Shown here piece by piece: positions 10,293 to 21,112 of a stretch of 64,000 nt of DNA. The stretch comes from Sodiomyces alkalinus F11. Lineage: Eukaryota; Ascomycota; Sordariomycetes; Glomerellales; Plectosphaerellaceae. The number at the start of each line of letters is the position of its first letter. Within the stretch, counting starts at the first letter, position 1. Both the position numbers and the translations under genes were made by a program. The notes under the pieces were generated by a model. It ran no database searches and was not told the origin of the DNA. It saw only the letters and a program-made list of their open reading frames with translations. The DNA is taken from NCBI RefSeq assembly GCF_003711515.1, contig NW_021167080.1, positions 2,315,394 through 2,379,393 of the forward strand. The letters run 5' to 3'.

Positions 10293-13200
10293 TCACGTCG
10301 TCATCCCAGATGTGCCACCTTGTAACCAACCCCCCCCCTCTACCCCTAGATCCATGTCTAAGGCACCCCATCCTATTCCCATCTCGCAGTTCATGCTCGC
10401 GAGGATATTGTCCATCTCCTCATCCGTCATACCCGTCTTGGGATCCCCCGACGTTCCACTCCGCGCTTGAGACTCAAGTCCGAGCTTCCCGGTAACCCAC
10501 TCCTTAAACTTGCCCAACAGGAGCTCATCATCCGCTGCCGTCTCAGGGGTGCCGAGTATACCCCTAGCCCGCGCCCGCAGCGCCGCATCGTCCGGGAAAC
10601 CCCGCCCCGACGCCACCTGCGCCCTCACAAAGGCGACCAGCCCTGCCTCGAGCTCGCGCGAGCAAAACACCGTCGCCGGACGGGGGTACCGCGTCTCGAA
10701 GGTCTCGAGGTACCTATCCAGCACGGCCTGGTCCACGTCGAGCGGCTTCGTGCCGTCGCCGATGTTGATCTCTACGAGCCCGCTGCCGCCGGGGCTGCTG
10801 GTGCTGCTGCTGGTGCTGCTGCTGCCCTTTGCGGTGGGGCAGGCGGTCGCGGAGAAAGACGTCGAGGACAGCGGGCATGATTTGACTGCGCCGGTGCCGG
10901 GAGGTGCCGTCGTCGCGGAAGCGGTGGTTGCTGTGGCAAGCCGCCAGTTGCCCCGTCCCTGTTGTCGGCTGGGGAATGCATAGGGCGGTGCGAAACCGGT
11001 GCCGCCCTGCGTAAGAGACCATTGGTCACCTTCGGGCAAGCCGGGCCCCGTGGTGGTGATTCCGGTTTGCCGCTTGAAGCGCTGCAGCCACTCTGCATTA
11101 TCGGCGGCGGTTTGGTTCCAGGGATCATCACTGGGGAAGACATCGGTGGTTAGTGTCGTTGTCTCTAAGATAAGCACACAAAAAGGAGTGGGAGTTGAAT
11201 GTTGGGACTCGCGGCAGAGAAAAAGAAACCCACTCATCATATAGAATCCAACGAGCCTGGTGCTGCAGCTCTTCATCCGACGGGATATGTCGGTTCGGAT
11301 TGTTCGGAGACATGGCTGCAACGACATAGCGAGAGAGCTCGTAGGCCAAACGACGGTAACAGTTGGCGTCGTTGAGGAAGTAGGTCCCCGTCTTGAACCC
11401 GCTCTTGACGAGGTTGTTGACTGCCTGCTGGCTCATCCTCATATAACCACCGACCCGTTTTAGATCGGTCTGGGTGAGTGCGAGACTCTGCTGCTGCAGC
11501 TGTGGTTGCTGCAGCGGTTCTTGTTGTTGTTGTTGTTGTTGTTGCTGTTGTAGGTGTCCTTGCTGCTGCTGCCCCCCAGTCCCCACGCTCGAACCCGAGT
11601 CCGCAGTCAGAGCATTATTACCCTGCGACGCCCGGCGGCAATGACGCTGCCTGAAAGCGTGCAGCCACTGCATGTTATCGGCAGCCGTCTGGTTCCACCC
11701 GTCGTCAAACTCGTAGATGACGATACGGGCCTGGCGCTGCAGGTCCTCGTCCGAAGGCTCGACGCCCTTGGCCTTTTGCGCGTCCATGTACACGCCCAGC
11801 TCCGTCTCCAGCCGGCTGTAGTTGTGGATGGTCGAGTCGATCTTGGTCGAGTCGGTCGACCGCAGGTGGGCGCACACGATGTCCTCGGTACGCGGGAGGT
11901 GGGCGCGCTGGCGGAAGTTGGCGAGCCAGGCCGTCGACGCGTTGATCAGACGCACCAGCCAGTTGGCGATGAAGTCGGAGGGCGACGTCGAGACCTCCTC
12001 GATGCGGCCCACCGTGCGGCAGGCTTCCTCCTGCAGCTCCTCGTCCATGGCGGTTAACCCCAGGAGCGACTTGGTGCGGACGTACTCGCGGAGGTGCTGC
12101 TCCAGCGGGCACTGCTCGAAAAGGTTGTCCTTGCCGTTGATCTTGAGGATCGACAGCCTGCTCTCGATGGCCGTCCTCAGGGGACCGAACTGGGCCTGCC
12201 TGGTGATCTCTTCGGACGACATCAGGAGGTCCCTCAGCCACGAGAAGTTGGAGTCGATGCCCTGCAGGGACAGGACCTCCGAGGCGAAAATGATACGGCA
12301 GGCTTCGAGCTGCATCTGGTAGTCGTCCGGCAGCTTGCCGGTCCGGTCCTCGTGGTTCATCATGAAGTGGACGAGTTCGATCTTGATGAGCTCGTAGGCG
12401 CTCCTCGGCGATTCGGCGGGCGCACCGCTGGCCACGTAGGGCAGAGGCGAGTTCCGTTCATTTTCAATGAGATCTAGGAGACGCGGAAAGAGTAAAACAA
12501 AACGAAAAAAGAGGTTAGATGACGACTGTCGGCAGGCGATCGACGGGGTATCTCAGGGGTCGCATACAAGGCGGGATGGAGTTCTCCACCATCTCGAGCA
12601 CGGGCGCTTCGAAACCCCAGTCGCCCTTCCAGTCGGCCATGGTGTTGCCCGTCTTGAAGTGCTCGGCCAGGTGGTCGACGCGGATGGACCAGGTGTCCAT
12701 GACGATGCCGCAGAAACCGCACCTCGAGCGGATTTCGGGGGTGGCGACCCTCCAGGGCTTCATGCACCCGTCGAGGAACTTGACGTTGTGCACCAGCCTC
12801 AGATGCTGGTTGAGGTGGTCCTTGCGGTAAAAAGTCCTCTCGTCGAGCGAGCGTTCCTGGCAGGTGGAGTAATTGTGGCTTTCGACGTGGGCGTCGTCCG
12901 GGTTCGGCTCGCCGCAGAAGACGCAGCAGGGCGGCTGGTTCGGGGCGGGGTGGAGGGCGCGGGGCCCGTTCGGAGCGCAGACCCATCGCTCCAGCGAGAG
13001 GTGAAGCGACTTCTCGTGGCGCTGCCAGTCGTGCTTGGTCCTGAACGTTTCCGTGCAGAAAGTGCACTGGAAGGTCTTGAGGGGCGCGGCCAGGGAGGTC
13101 TTGGGGTCGACGCGCTTCGGGTTGGCTCGCCTCCTCCGGCGGCGACGGCCACGGGTGTTGGCCGAACCGAAAGAGCCGAACGAGCCGTGGGAGGCATGAG

Positions 13201-14482
13201 AGTAGGCCGAAGCGAAGGAGCCACCGCTCGAAGTGCCTACGCTGCTCGTGGAGGAGGCGTTGCAGAGGGAGCGGTTCGAGCCGTCGTCGGTGCAGGCGAA
13301 ACTGTAGGGGCTGGCCAGGCTCGATGACTGGCTCGAGTTGGAGGCCACGGCCCTGGCAATGGCGGTCACCGAGGCGGGTTCGTGTTCGGGCGGGGAGTCC
13401 ACCCAACGCTCCAGCGGGTTCAGGTGGCGCATGTTGCTCTCCAGGGCGGGGGTCCCAGGGCGTCGTGGGATGTCGATGGGGCCCGAGTAGCTGCTGCGAA
13501 CGTGAGGAGACGTGGACCGGGGTGGCTGGACCTTGCCACGCCGGCGGGCGTTGGCGAGCCAGTTGCTGATCTGGGTCTTGTTCAAGCCGGTTTGGCGCTG
13601 GAGCATTTCCTTCTCTTCGTCGCTGGGGTAAGGATGGCGGTTGTGGGATAGGAGCCAGTTCTTCAGGATCTTGACCGACTCTCGCGAGAAACGAGCGCCG
13701 ATCTTGGGCGGCGGGCTGTTGTTGGTGTTAGGGCCGGGACCCGGGCCCGGGCCCGGGCCTGGGCCAGCGGAACTGATGCTGCTGCTGCTGCTACTGGCGT
13801 TAATGGCGTTAATGGCGGCAATGGCGGCAATGGCGGCATTGGATGGTGCGGTATCGGCAGAAAGGGGAGCGGCCGGGTGCGAAGAGCCGTGCAGAGCCAG
13901 GATGTTCAGGCCCTCTTGAGGGATGGCATTGGGATGCTCCCCCGCCGTCGGCCATGGGTTTAGAGGGAGGCTAGACATGGACCATTCGGAGTCCATGGCG
14001 GTAGCGGTCGCGTTGCGGCCCTGGGCAGCGGAGTTGGCCGGGCGGGCGAAACTGCACTCGCATCGAAGAGCAACGCAAGATGTGCAGTAGTTCTTGTACT
14101 GACCCTCCTTAATCTTCTTGCACTGGTATCGCCCCAGGGTGCAGTTAGCACAGGGAGCGTCCGGAATGAGCCACCACGGCTCAGAGAGGGAGTCCGGCGG
14201 GGGGTTGGCGTCGTTGAAAGTGGCGCTGACCTCGAAGGTGTCTAATAGGGGCTCCTCGGTGGGTTGGCCGTTGAAGTGCTGTAGGGCCCAGAAACTCCAA
14301 TCGTCGTCATCGACGTTGGCCAGGACTAAGTCGAGGTCAGGATCGGTAGGTATGATGTCTTGATGAGCAGAGGTGCCTAGAGGGTCGATGGAAGGGTCGA
14401 TAGAAGGGTCGACCGAAGGGCCGGTAGAAGCTCCAGCCTTGTCCCAGTCCACAAACTCATCCATCTCCTGAATGGATGCCAT
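10293..14482 (-). CDS. Zn2Cys6-like / homeodomain / C2H2 transcription factor with five C-terminal repeats
   Basis: Exons (minus) 14482-12568, 12473-11234 and 11130-10293; introns of 94 nt (GTATGC..CTAG) and 103 nt (GTGGGT..CCCAG); 1330 aa. A presumed nuclear regulator. In order: acidic N-terminus; Cys cluster C111-x2-C-x6-C-x11-C-x2-C-x6-C143, which fits the Zn2Cys6 pattern; a Gly/Pro repeat (240-250); a TALE/KN homeodomain at about 263-317, with the recognition-helix motif [11 protein letters not shown]; basic stretch [14 protein letters not shown] (445-457); C2H2-type fingers at 471-494, about 519-565 and 588-608; then five divergent copies of a ~60-aa unit at about 664-723, 759-817, 855-915, 1009-1070 and 1208-1268, with poly-Gln at 939-968. 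The first splice restores the continuous tract ENSIPPYLIENERN. Fungal proteins pairing KN homeodomain and C2H2 fingers are known, but I cannot assign this one a named gene or target set. Confidence 0.88.
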
Positions 14483-15089
14483 GGCTGCTGATGTCGGAGT
14501 CGACGTATGAGGAAGGTCCCAAGGGTCGACAAGAAAGGCGTACGCTGGGCCAACAGATTAGGCCCTGTACAGAGAATGGCAGGGCGCGACGTGAACCAGG
14601 ACGACGCGTAGGGAGGAGCCGGACAAGTGATACGAATTTGGAGGATCAAGCCGAAGGGCGTGCGAGAACCCCGAGGCCCAAGATGTCAAGCGGGAGTGTC
14701 ACCCAACTCTGGACGGGAGGATATAAGGGCAGAGGGCAGAGGGCAGAGGACCTTACTCAGGGCTGATGCGATGCTCCGGAGGGGAGGAGACAAAGAAGGA
14801 GGAGGCGGGACGAGGGATGAGGGGAGGGATTTGGGGCTTTAGCTCTGAAGGCTGGGAATCTTTTTATTGAAATCCGGTCTTCCCTCTCGCTAGATGCGAA
14901 TCACCGTCGTAGAGACGCAGGGGCGCATGGGTATAGGGGTATCAGGGTATGAGGAAGAGGAAGAGGTATGTAAGAGGGTAAGAAATCGGTCTGTTCTCCC
15001 GCCGTGCCTGGATCGGAGTCACACTTTCCTCGTTCATAGCCTTTTAGGCCCATCCCCTAGGCCACGTACGGACAGATAATAACGGTGAA

Positions 15090-15155
15090 GGATGGGGTCT
15101 GGATGGGGTCTGGATGGGGTTTGGATGAGGTTTGGATGAGGTTTGGACGGGGTCC
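15090..15155. repeat. Minisatellite, six 11-nt units
   Basis: Six contiguous units of GGATGGGGTCT and variants (GGATGAGGTTT, GGACGGGGTCC) run without spacer. Sequence divergence increases from left to right. Confidence 0.9.
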
Positions 15156-15354
15156 CCTCCCAATCCCGCAGTTGTCGTGATAAAGTCCGTCGTCCGCAGC
15201 ACGGGGAAGGTACGAAGTATTGTACTTCCATGACATGACATCTGACATGCGCGCCCTTCATGTCAAAAAGAAATGGGGCCAATGCATGTCCACATGCAGC
15301 CGGCAGGGCAAAACGACGGTGCGAGCATCGGGCCGAGGAGACTGTGCGGGGCTG

Positions 15355-15394
15355 TCGGTTGACGGCGGTTGACTGTTGACGGTTGACGGTTGAC
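15355..15394. repeat. GGTTGAC heptamer array
   Basis: Several near-tandem copies of GGTTGAC/TGTTGAC, some separated by GGC. TTGAC words resemble plant W-boxes only by coincidence; no role is assigned. Confidence 0.75.
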
Positions 15395-16583
15395 GAATGG
15401 TTTGCGCCGTTTCTATGTCCGAGAAAGTACCTTAAAACCGTACCTTTATAAGGGAATAAATCCCCGTGTCTATCCTGTTTGATGATTAGACGTCGTTTTA
15501 CTTTTTAAACGTCCTTTTCTTTATTTACGCAACTAGGAACGGTTCGGTTTCTCTATGAAGAAGTGGATACATTGTGATCTTTTGTCGAGGACCTGGTGGT
15601 CGATGATCCCCGCTATCAAGTATGGGTACTTCGGCGTCCAATTCGAAGCTCCGAAGCACATCCGTCAGAAAATAAGCAAGACAGTGAGCCTGGGTCAAAA
15701 CACACGGTGCGGAAGAACGGTGAGACTGAATTTTGTACTTCGTGCCTACCTTATTTACCTTATGTGCTGCTTATACATACGTCGTGGTTGCATTGCATCC
15801 TTGTGCGTTGTAGAGGGCGGGCCTTGGTCACTACCTTAGTGTGCTTGAATTATTATCACGATTGCGACACCGGAGCTGACAGTGAAGAGGAGTTACGGAA
15901 ATCCAAGCCTAACTGGGTCCGCTTAGTCAGCCAAGCTTTCATGCGGACCCGCATGTATTTCCGTAAGGTACCTACCTACCTGTACCTATCATAAAAACAT
16001 ATCACAAATATCGTACATCTTTTGGAAACGAGGCGACGGAACTCGGTGAGGCCCCCAAAGCTCCCACGAACAAACACGAAAACAGTCCTCTCGCCAGCAA
16101 AGCTGACACAAAGCCTCCAGGATGTCCTCGCCAACTAGCCGTACGGATACAAGGCCGTTCATCGACCCCAACCACTTGGAACTGGAAGGATAACGCAATT
16201 GGAGCTCTGCCAACCCCCCAACGGGGGGAGTGCGTAGCTTGTTTGCTTCCTCGTCAGCTCAATGGGGCCAAAGCGCTCAATCCCAAGGAGTAGCTGGGGC
16301 TCATTTGGCCTTTTTGGAATTCATTTTCACTTTCAGTTTGGATTTTTGTTGTTTCTTTTTCCCGTAGCAACCTATTTCTCCTCCCTCTGCCCCTGCCCCA
16401 TAGCATTATCGCGAACGAAAGACGCGACATTTCTTCAATCAAAACCTGGCTCTTGCCTTTTCGCTGGGGTTTCCCCTGAATCGATCCTATTCCGCCGTGA
16501 CGGCTGCTGAATTTCAGGCCCCGGCCATAACGAAGCATCTTTTGTTTGACATACTTTTAAAGCCCCTAACCGCCAAATTAGCC

Positions 16584-17687
16584 ATGTCGACCTCGACCTA
16601 CCTTTGTCACGGCTTCAGGTGGCATCGCCCCAATATCCATGTCTTCGCCCACGAACAGGACATTGGTGACGCCGCTCTCGACTCGACCGTCGCTCCCGAA
16701 TCTTCCGCTGCGATCATCCGATCTTTCTACACCGCCTTCGACTTTCTCCCCCACCGTCCCCTTGCCGCACAGGGAACTGAGCCGGCTACGACGTCGTCCC
16801 TTCCCGGTCACGGCGCGGTGAAGCTCCTCGAGGAGCACGATTGCCGCGACTCCATGAACGTTGGCCGGCCTTACGCCTTCGTCGCCGACCATGCCGTCCG
16901 TGTCCATCTCAGCGTGTCGGTCGTGGAAGAGATGGCGCTGTACGAGGCGTGCATGTCCGATAAGGCGGCTGTCGAGACGAGCCGGGGCGAGGATGTGGGG
17001 TGGTTCGAGAAACTGCGGGACAAGTTACAGCCAGACGAAGATATTCGGTGGTACGTCATCGTCTGTCGTGAAGAAGAGGGCAAGCTGCGAGAGGACCGTG
17101 GCTTTGGGGATGCCCAGGGCGACGGTGGGGTGAAGAGGGGAGACCTCTCCGTTGAATCGCCCCCGGACCACACGCCGGAGGAGACCGGACGAAAAGTTTC
17201 TCGGGGACAGCCGGAGGCGGACCAAACACAGATGCAGGCCGAGAAAGGGGATGGCCAAGACGCCGTTGGGGAGACGACTTCAACACAGCCCAAAAGCGGG
17301 ACAGCCGCGGAAGACGCAGGGCGACAAGTTCGTCCCGCCAGGGAGAGGAGCATGAGCGCGTCGAGACCGTCAGCCGGTGGGTGCTCGTACTCGCCGTTTC
17401 CTCGACCCGTACTACCTCCGACGATCACACCTCGACCTGCCACGAGGAATGGGAATCTGCTGAAGCCGTATCCTGAGATTGGGTCGATTTCGATAACACC
17501 TGCTCCTCCACCGCCCGCCAATTTTGCTCACAAAAGCCGGAGCCTAAGGAGGTTGTTTGGGAGGAAAAAAACCAGCGGAAAAATTGATATGAGCGCAGAG
17601 CCTCTCTCGCGATGGAGGACAGGGAATTACGGCTTATTATGGTCGGCCGAGGTAGAGTACAGTGAGCGTCAAGCTTCCGTTCTTTAG
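16584..17687 (+). CDS. FlbE-like conserved developmental protein
   Basis: A single-exon 367-aa protein from the ATG at 16584 (AGCCATGTC context); the extra 29 upstream codons are AT-rich and not protein-like. The N-terminal 175 residues begin STYLCHGFRWHRPNIHVF, with later blocks AIIRSFYTAFDFLP, GAVKLLEEHD, RPYAFVADHAVRV and WFEKLRDKLQPDEDIRWYVIV. This is the HGFRWPR...LRDKL.P.E.I.W layout of Aspergillus FlbE, which acts at hyphal tips upstream of conidiation. The rest is disordered, with a Pro-rich segment (PPTITPRP) and a basic motif SLRRLFGRKK near the end. FlbE itself is about 200 aa, so this is a longer relative or paralogue. Assignment to the family rests on motif memory, not alignment. 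Confidence 0.7.
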   Translation: MSTSTYLCHGFRWHRPNIHVFAHEQDIGDAALDSTVAPESSAAIIRSFYTAFDFLPHRPLAAQGTEPATTSSLPGHGAVKLLEEHDCRDSMNVGRPYAFVADHAVRVHLSVSVVEEMALYEACMSDKAAVETSRGEDVGWFEKLRDKLQPDEDIRWYVIVCREEEGKLREDRGFGDAQGDGGVKRGDLSVESPPDHTPEETGRKVSRGQPEADQTQMQAEKGDGQDAVGETTSTQPKSGTAAEDAGRQVRPARERSMSASRPSAGGCSYSPFPRPVLPPTITPRPATRNGNLLKPYPEIGSISITPAPPPPANFAHKSRSLRRLFGRKKTSGKIDMSAEPLSRWRTGNYGLLWSAEVEYSERQASVL

Positions 17688-18417
17688 TTGCTGGTTCATC
17701 GCATTCGAAGCCAGTGGTCTTTTCTTCTTCTTTTTCTTTTTCTCATTCTCATCCATGTTCTGTTAAGTATATAGACAGGACGCAAAGTCCATTTTCTACA
17801 AAGCATATAGATATAGGTCGGCAAGGTCAGGCATCCATCTTGGGAAGAAGCGTCAATTGCTGTTAGGCGTACTTTAACGGCCTCTTTATCGTGGTATTCC
17901 CAGTTGCTGTCAGAGAAAACAAGTTAAAAAAATTAGTCAAAAAAATAGTTAAAAAATCAAAAATTTACCACTAATAAACCAGAACTGACAGGTGAGTCCA
18001 TTGCAACCCATCTATCTCTCTTGTATGTCACGTGGCTGACAAGACAGACTGCTGCCTGCTCAACTGGAGGAGAGGAGACTCTTGTGATACAATGGTGTGG
18101 CCACTGTGGGGGACGTTGACTGGATGCTCACACCCCTGTCCGGACCGTCCATGCGTCCATCCTCCATGGTGGATGACGGTGTCTTCTCAGCCTTCAGCTC
18201 ACAAAACCCTTGATGTTTGGTGTCGAGCTAAGGGTTCATCGTACTCCTTCTCATCGTCAATTCATCCGTATACCGTTGTGCGGCATTGAACGTTACGTCT
18301 CTTAGGGATAACCAGTCTATCTATCTATCCCGGAACCGAAGTCGGACATCAGATTGGCTCATCTCACCGATATTCCGGCGGCGCACATCGAAGCTATACT
18401 CCAACGATACTCCAACG
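17688..18417. other. Intergenic, AT-rich tract, no gene seen
   Basis: Contains an A-rich segment around 17920-17970 with repeated TTAAAAAA/TCAAAAAA words. It is the 3' flank of the FlbE-like gene and promoter of the next gene. Confidence 0.5.
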
Positions 18418-20757
18418 ATGGCTTCTCCTTTAACGGAAGCCGCTGCCGACGTCGAAAATGCCGGTGCAGGCCAGCAGCGCCTGGAGGATTTCAGCCCCCG
18501 GAATTTCGTAATGTATCTGCTGCACAATGCCCACCACGAGCTCCGCGAGGGCGACACTCTCGTCTTCATCGACATGCCCCCCTCTTCTGGCCAGAAGCCC
18601 ACCGACTGCTTCGGCATCCCGTGGGCTTCCACGACCGTCCGGGTCTCATCCCAGAACCTGCGCGCCACGGGGTCCTCCCGGTTCGAGCAGAACCTGAAAG
18701 AGTTCGGACTCAGGGCCAGCAAGAAGGCCCAAAGCCGCGGCCTCAAGCCGGACGATCTCCAAGGCGTCAGGTGGTCCCTCGACCTCACCCCGGACCACGA
18801 AGGCGAGGACATGGTGTTCCAGATGGCCGCCATGTCGCTGACCCCCGGCGTCACCCACTGGTGGACGGCCGTCGCCAAGTACGGCGTATCCCCCAGCGCC
18901 GCCTCCGGTCACGACGACGTCTGCACCTGTTGGCAGTCCGAGAATCCTCCCCCCGGTTCCGCCCAAGGCGACGAAATAGGCCGGTTAGGCCGTCTTCGGG
19001 ATGGTCCAGGATTAGAACAGTATCCTCCCTACCGCATGATTCCAGACTATTGCCCCATTCGACACCGGGTGGCCATACTTAGGCTGCTGTACCTCATCGA
19101 AGGCAAGCACATACCCATCGACTCGGCTCCTCAGATATGGACCTTGGTGGCCATTGCAGAAATATTCGACTGTCTTGGCATAGTGGTAAGTCGCCCATCT
19201 CCTTGACAGGATAGCAGGAGGACAAGGAGAGAAAGAAGCTAACGCAATTGATTTTGATTTTTTTTTTTTTTTTGCAATAAACAACAGCGTGCTTTTGTTC
19301 TCAACTGGCTTCTTCTCTCCGAAGGAAATTCTGCTTTTATCGAAGTCCTGCCGGAAGAAAGCCTGCGGCTCGGGGCGACTTTCAAATTTATCGACATGAC
19401 CAGAGCTGCATTCCGCATACTGGTCAACGAGTTTGCATTGGAAGAAACCGGCGCGAATGGCGGCAACCCTGCATCGTCCAAAGTGACACTGTTCGGTCGG
19501 AGGCGTCAGAACCTGGAAGACGACTGGAAGAACGCCATACAGCACGCCGCGCGGGCCATGGTGGACCGCATACACTCCCTGGTCGACCTCCTACAGAGCG
19601 ACCTCCTTTTCGACGAGCTAGACATGGATCAGTGGCAACGTCTGAGGGCACTTGAGGCCCTGCTAGAGCCGCACCGGGAAGATGATCTTTACCGGGACGC
19701 AGTACAACTGGCCAAGTCTCTATCGACAACACTCGTGGACCACTTCCGAGAGGAAATCGTGAACGAGTGCTCGGACGGTGCTTTGTCCCAATACAACACA
19801 CCCCTCCGCAGGTATGACGATGACCGAGCGCTGTACGTAGACCCTCAGGACTTCGTGTCTACCGCAGATGTTTACCAAAGCTTCAATCCGGTCCAGAAGG
19901 CTCTCTGCCGGGTGTTTTACGACGAATTCAGGACGAAGTGGCAGGTCCGTCGCTACCAGATGGCGGGCCTCTTCTCGGAGTCCGCTTCTTCTATCAACCA
20001 TTTCGCGAAGAAAGCTCGTGACTTACACGCGGCTCTGCTGGAACTGGTGGCCGCCCGGCCCGAATTGCTCCACGACGATTCCGAGTGGCGAGAAGTCCTC
20101 GAGTCCGACAAGTGCGGGAATGTGACCCCCCCTTTCTTTCGACTGGATCAATTCGAGAAACAGGTCACCGAAGCCCTGCAGCCCCTGATCTTCAGCGCCG
20201 CGGCGGCGCAAGCCGACATCTCGCCTCCCATCAAGCTCACGCGACACCTGCTCCTCGTCCTCACGGACGACGAGTTCAAGTACCTGCCCCTCTGGGCCGG
20301 CGGGAACGACGACGGCACGGGTGCTGTGTTCGAGAACGCCTTGCCCCCGGCCGACTTTGGGCCCGTCGGGCCCGGCCCTTCGTACCGGACGGGGTTCACG
20401 GTCCCCTCTGATGCGACCGACGGCGCCTCGTCTCTGGGCGACGATTTGCGGTCTCTGGCCTTGGATGGGCGGAGCACACTCGGACCGGATAGCTTGGATC
20501 CCCAGGTTGACAGTGCGTCGACGATTTATGATCGGAGGAGAGTGGTTGCCGACGATGTTTCCATACACTCCGAGGCCTTCACGGATGGGACTGCGGAGTA
20601 TAAAGAGGCTCAGTTTGAGGTACCGATCCATAGGGGGAAGGCCTCCTCTGACGAGGCGACGAAGAAGAAGGCAGACGATGTGGATCGGATGTATAATTCG
20701 GATGGCGACGACGATTATGATGATCATGATGATGATGATGGTTTTGTTGCTATCTGA
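18418..20757 (+). CDS. Conserved fungal protein, BTB-like fold suspected
   Basis: Exons 18418-19185 and 19288-20757; the 102-nt intron has GTAAGT, a GCTAAC branch point, a T16 tract and CAACAG; 745 aa. The start was taken at MASPLTEAA (CAACGATGG context). The N-terminal region carries a GDTLVFIDMPPSSGQ strand-like segment. After it comes RHRVAILRLLYLIEGKHIP, then a helical region across the splice (WTLVAIAEIFDCLGIV/RAFVLNWLL) followed by LGATFKFIDMTRAAFRILVNE. This alternation resembles fungal BTB/POZ-like proteins, in which a skp-like fold is followed by helices, but a key diagnostic motif is lacking. The C-terminus is acidic (DGDDDYDDHDDDDG). Function unknown. It converges on TAP42. Confidence 0.72.
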
Positions 20758-21112
20758 CAGCTATGAGCTCCAGGGAAGGGCGTTAATTTTGGGGATTTAG
20801 GATAAGCGCTGCGTGCAATATGGGTAGCTAAATCAGTGGACGACTATACACATACACCACACATATACTGACCAATACTCCTGCTACTACATCGATGAAA
20901 AGAGCCGTAGAGCCTGAACGCCAGGTTTGAACCGTCGGGTATTCTGCTACTCACCGCTATATACAAGACCAAGTGTCGTCTCTCAGATTCATCAGTAAAC
21001 CTTGTTTTTCCACAGTCCCTGAACTATTATGCCAGAATCCCGCACACTTGTTGACTCCCCTTTTCTTTTTCTTTCTTTTTCTTTTGTTCTTGTTTTATTT
21101 TCTTTATCCCTT
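20758..21112. other. Convergent 3' flanks, no gene seen
   Basis: 355 bp between two stop codons. A pyrimidine-rich run (TTTTCTTTTTCTTTC, 21059-21105) lies in the TAP42 3' flank. Confidence 0.55.

Larger units (their letters stand above)
14483..16583. other. 2.1-kb intergenic region between divergent genes
   Basis: Upstream region of the homeodomain factor (leftward) and the FlbE-like gene (rightward). It holds an 11-nt minisatellite (15090-15155), a heptamer GGTTGAC array (15355-15394), triplicated GGGCAGA near 14728-14750 and a GGTACC palindrome cluster (15964-15990). The scattered frames lack protein-like character. A long 5' leader for the transcription factor is plausible. Confidence 0.5.

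Noticed and set aside
12515..12568. Reading the homeodomain factor through to the stop at 12515 as a 655-aa protein
   Set aside because: A GTATGC donor, CTAAC branch word and CTAG acceptor restore a long downstream coding frame in phase 1, so the apparent stop is intronic.
12467..13327. 286-aa plus-strand frame
   Set aside because: Shadow of the transcription-factor exons; the minus frame carries zinc-finger and homeodomain motifs.
15090..15394. Possible CRISPR-like or telomere-like array
   Set aside because: Units are 7-11 nt without unique spacers, so this is a minisatellite; it does not match TTAGGG.
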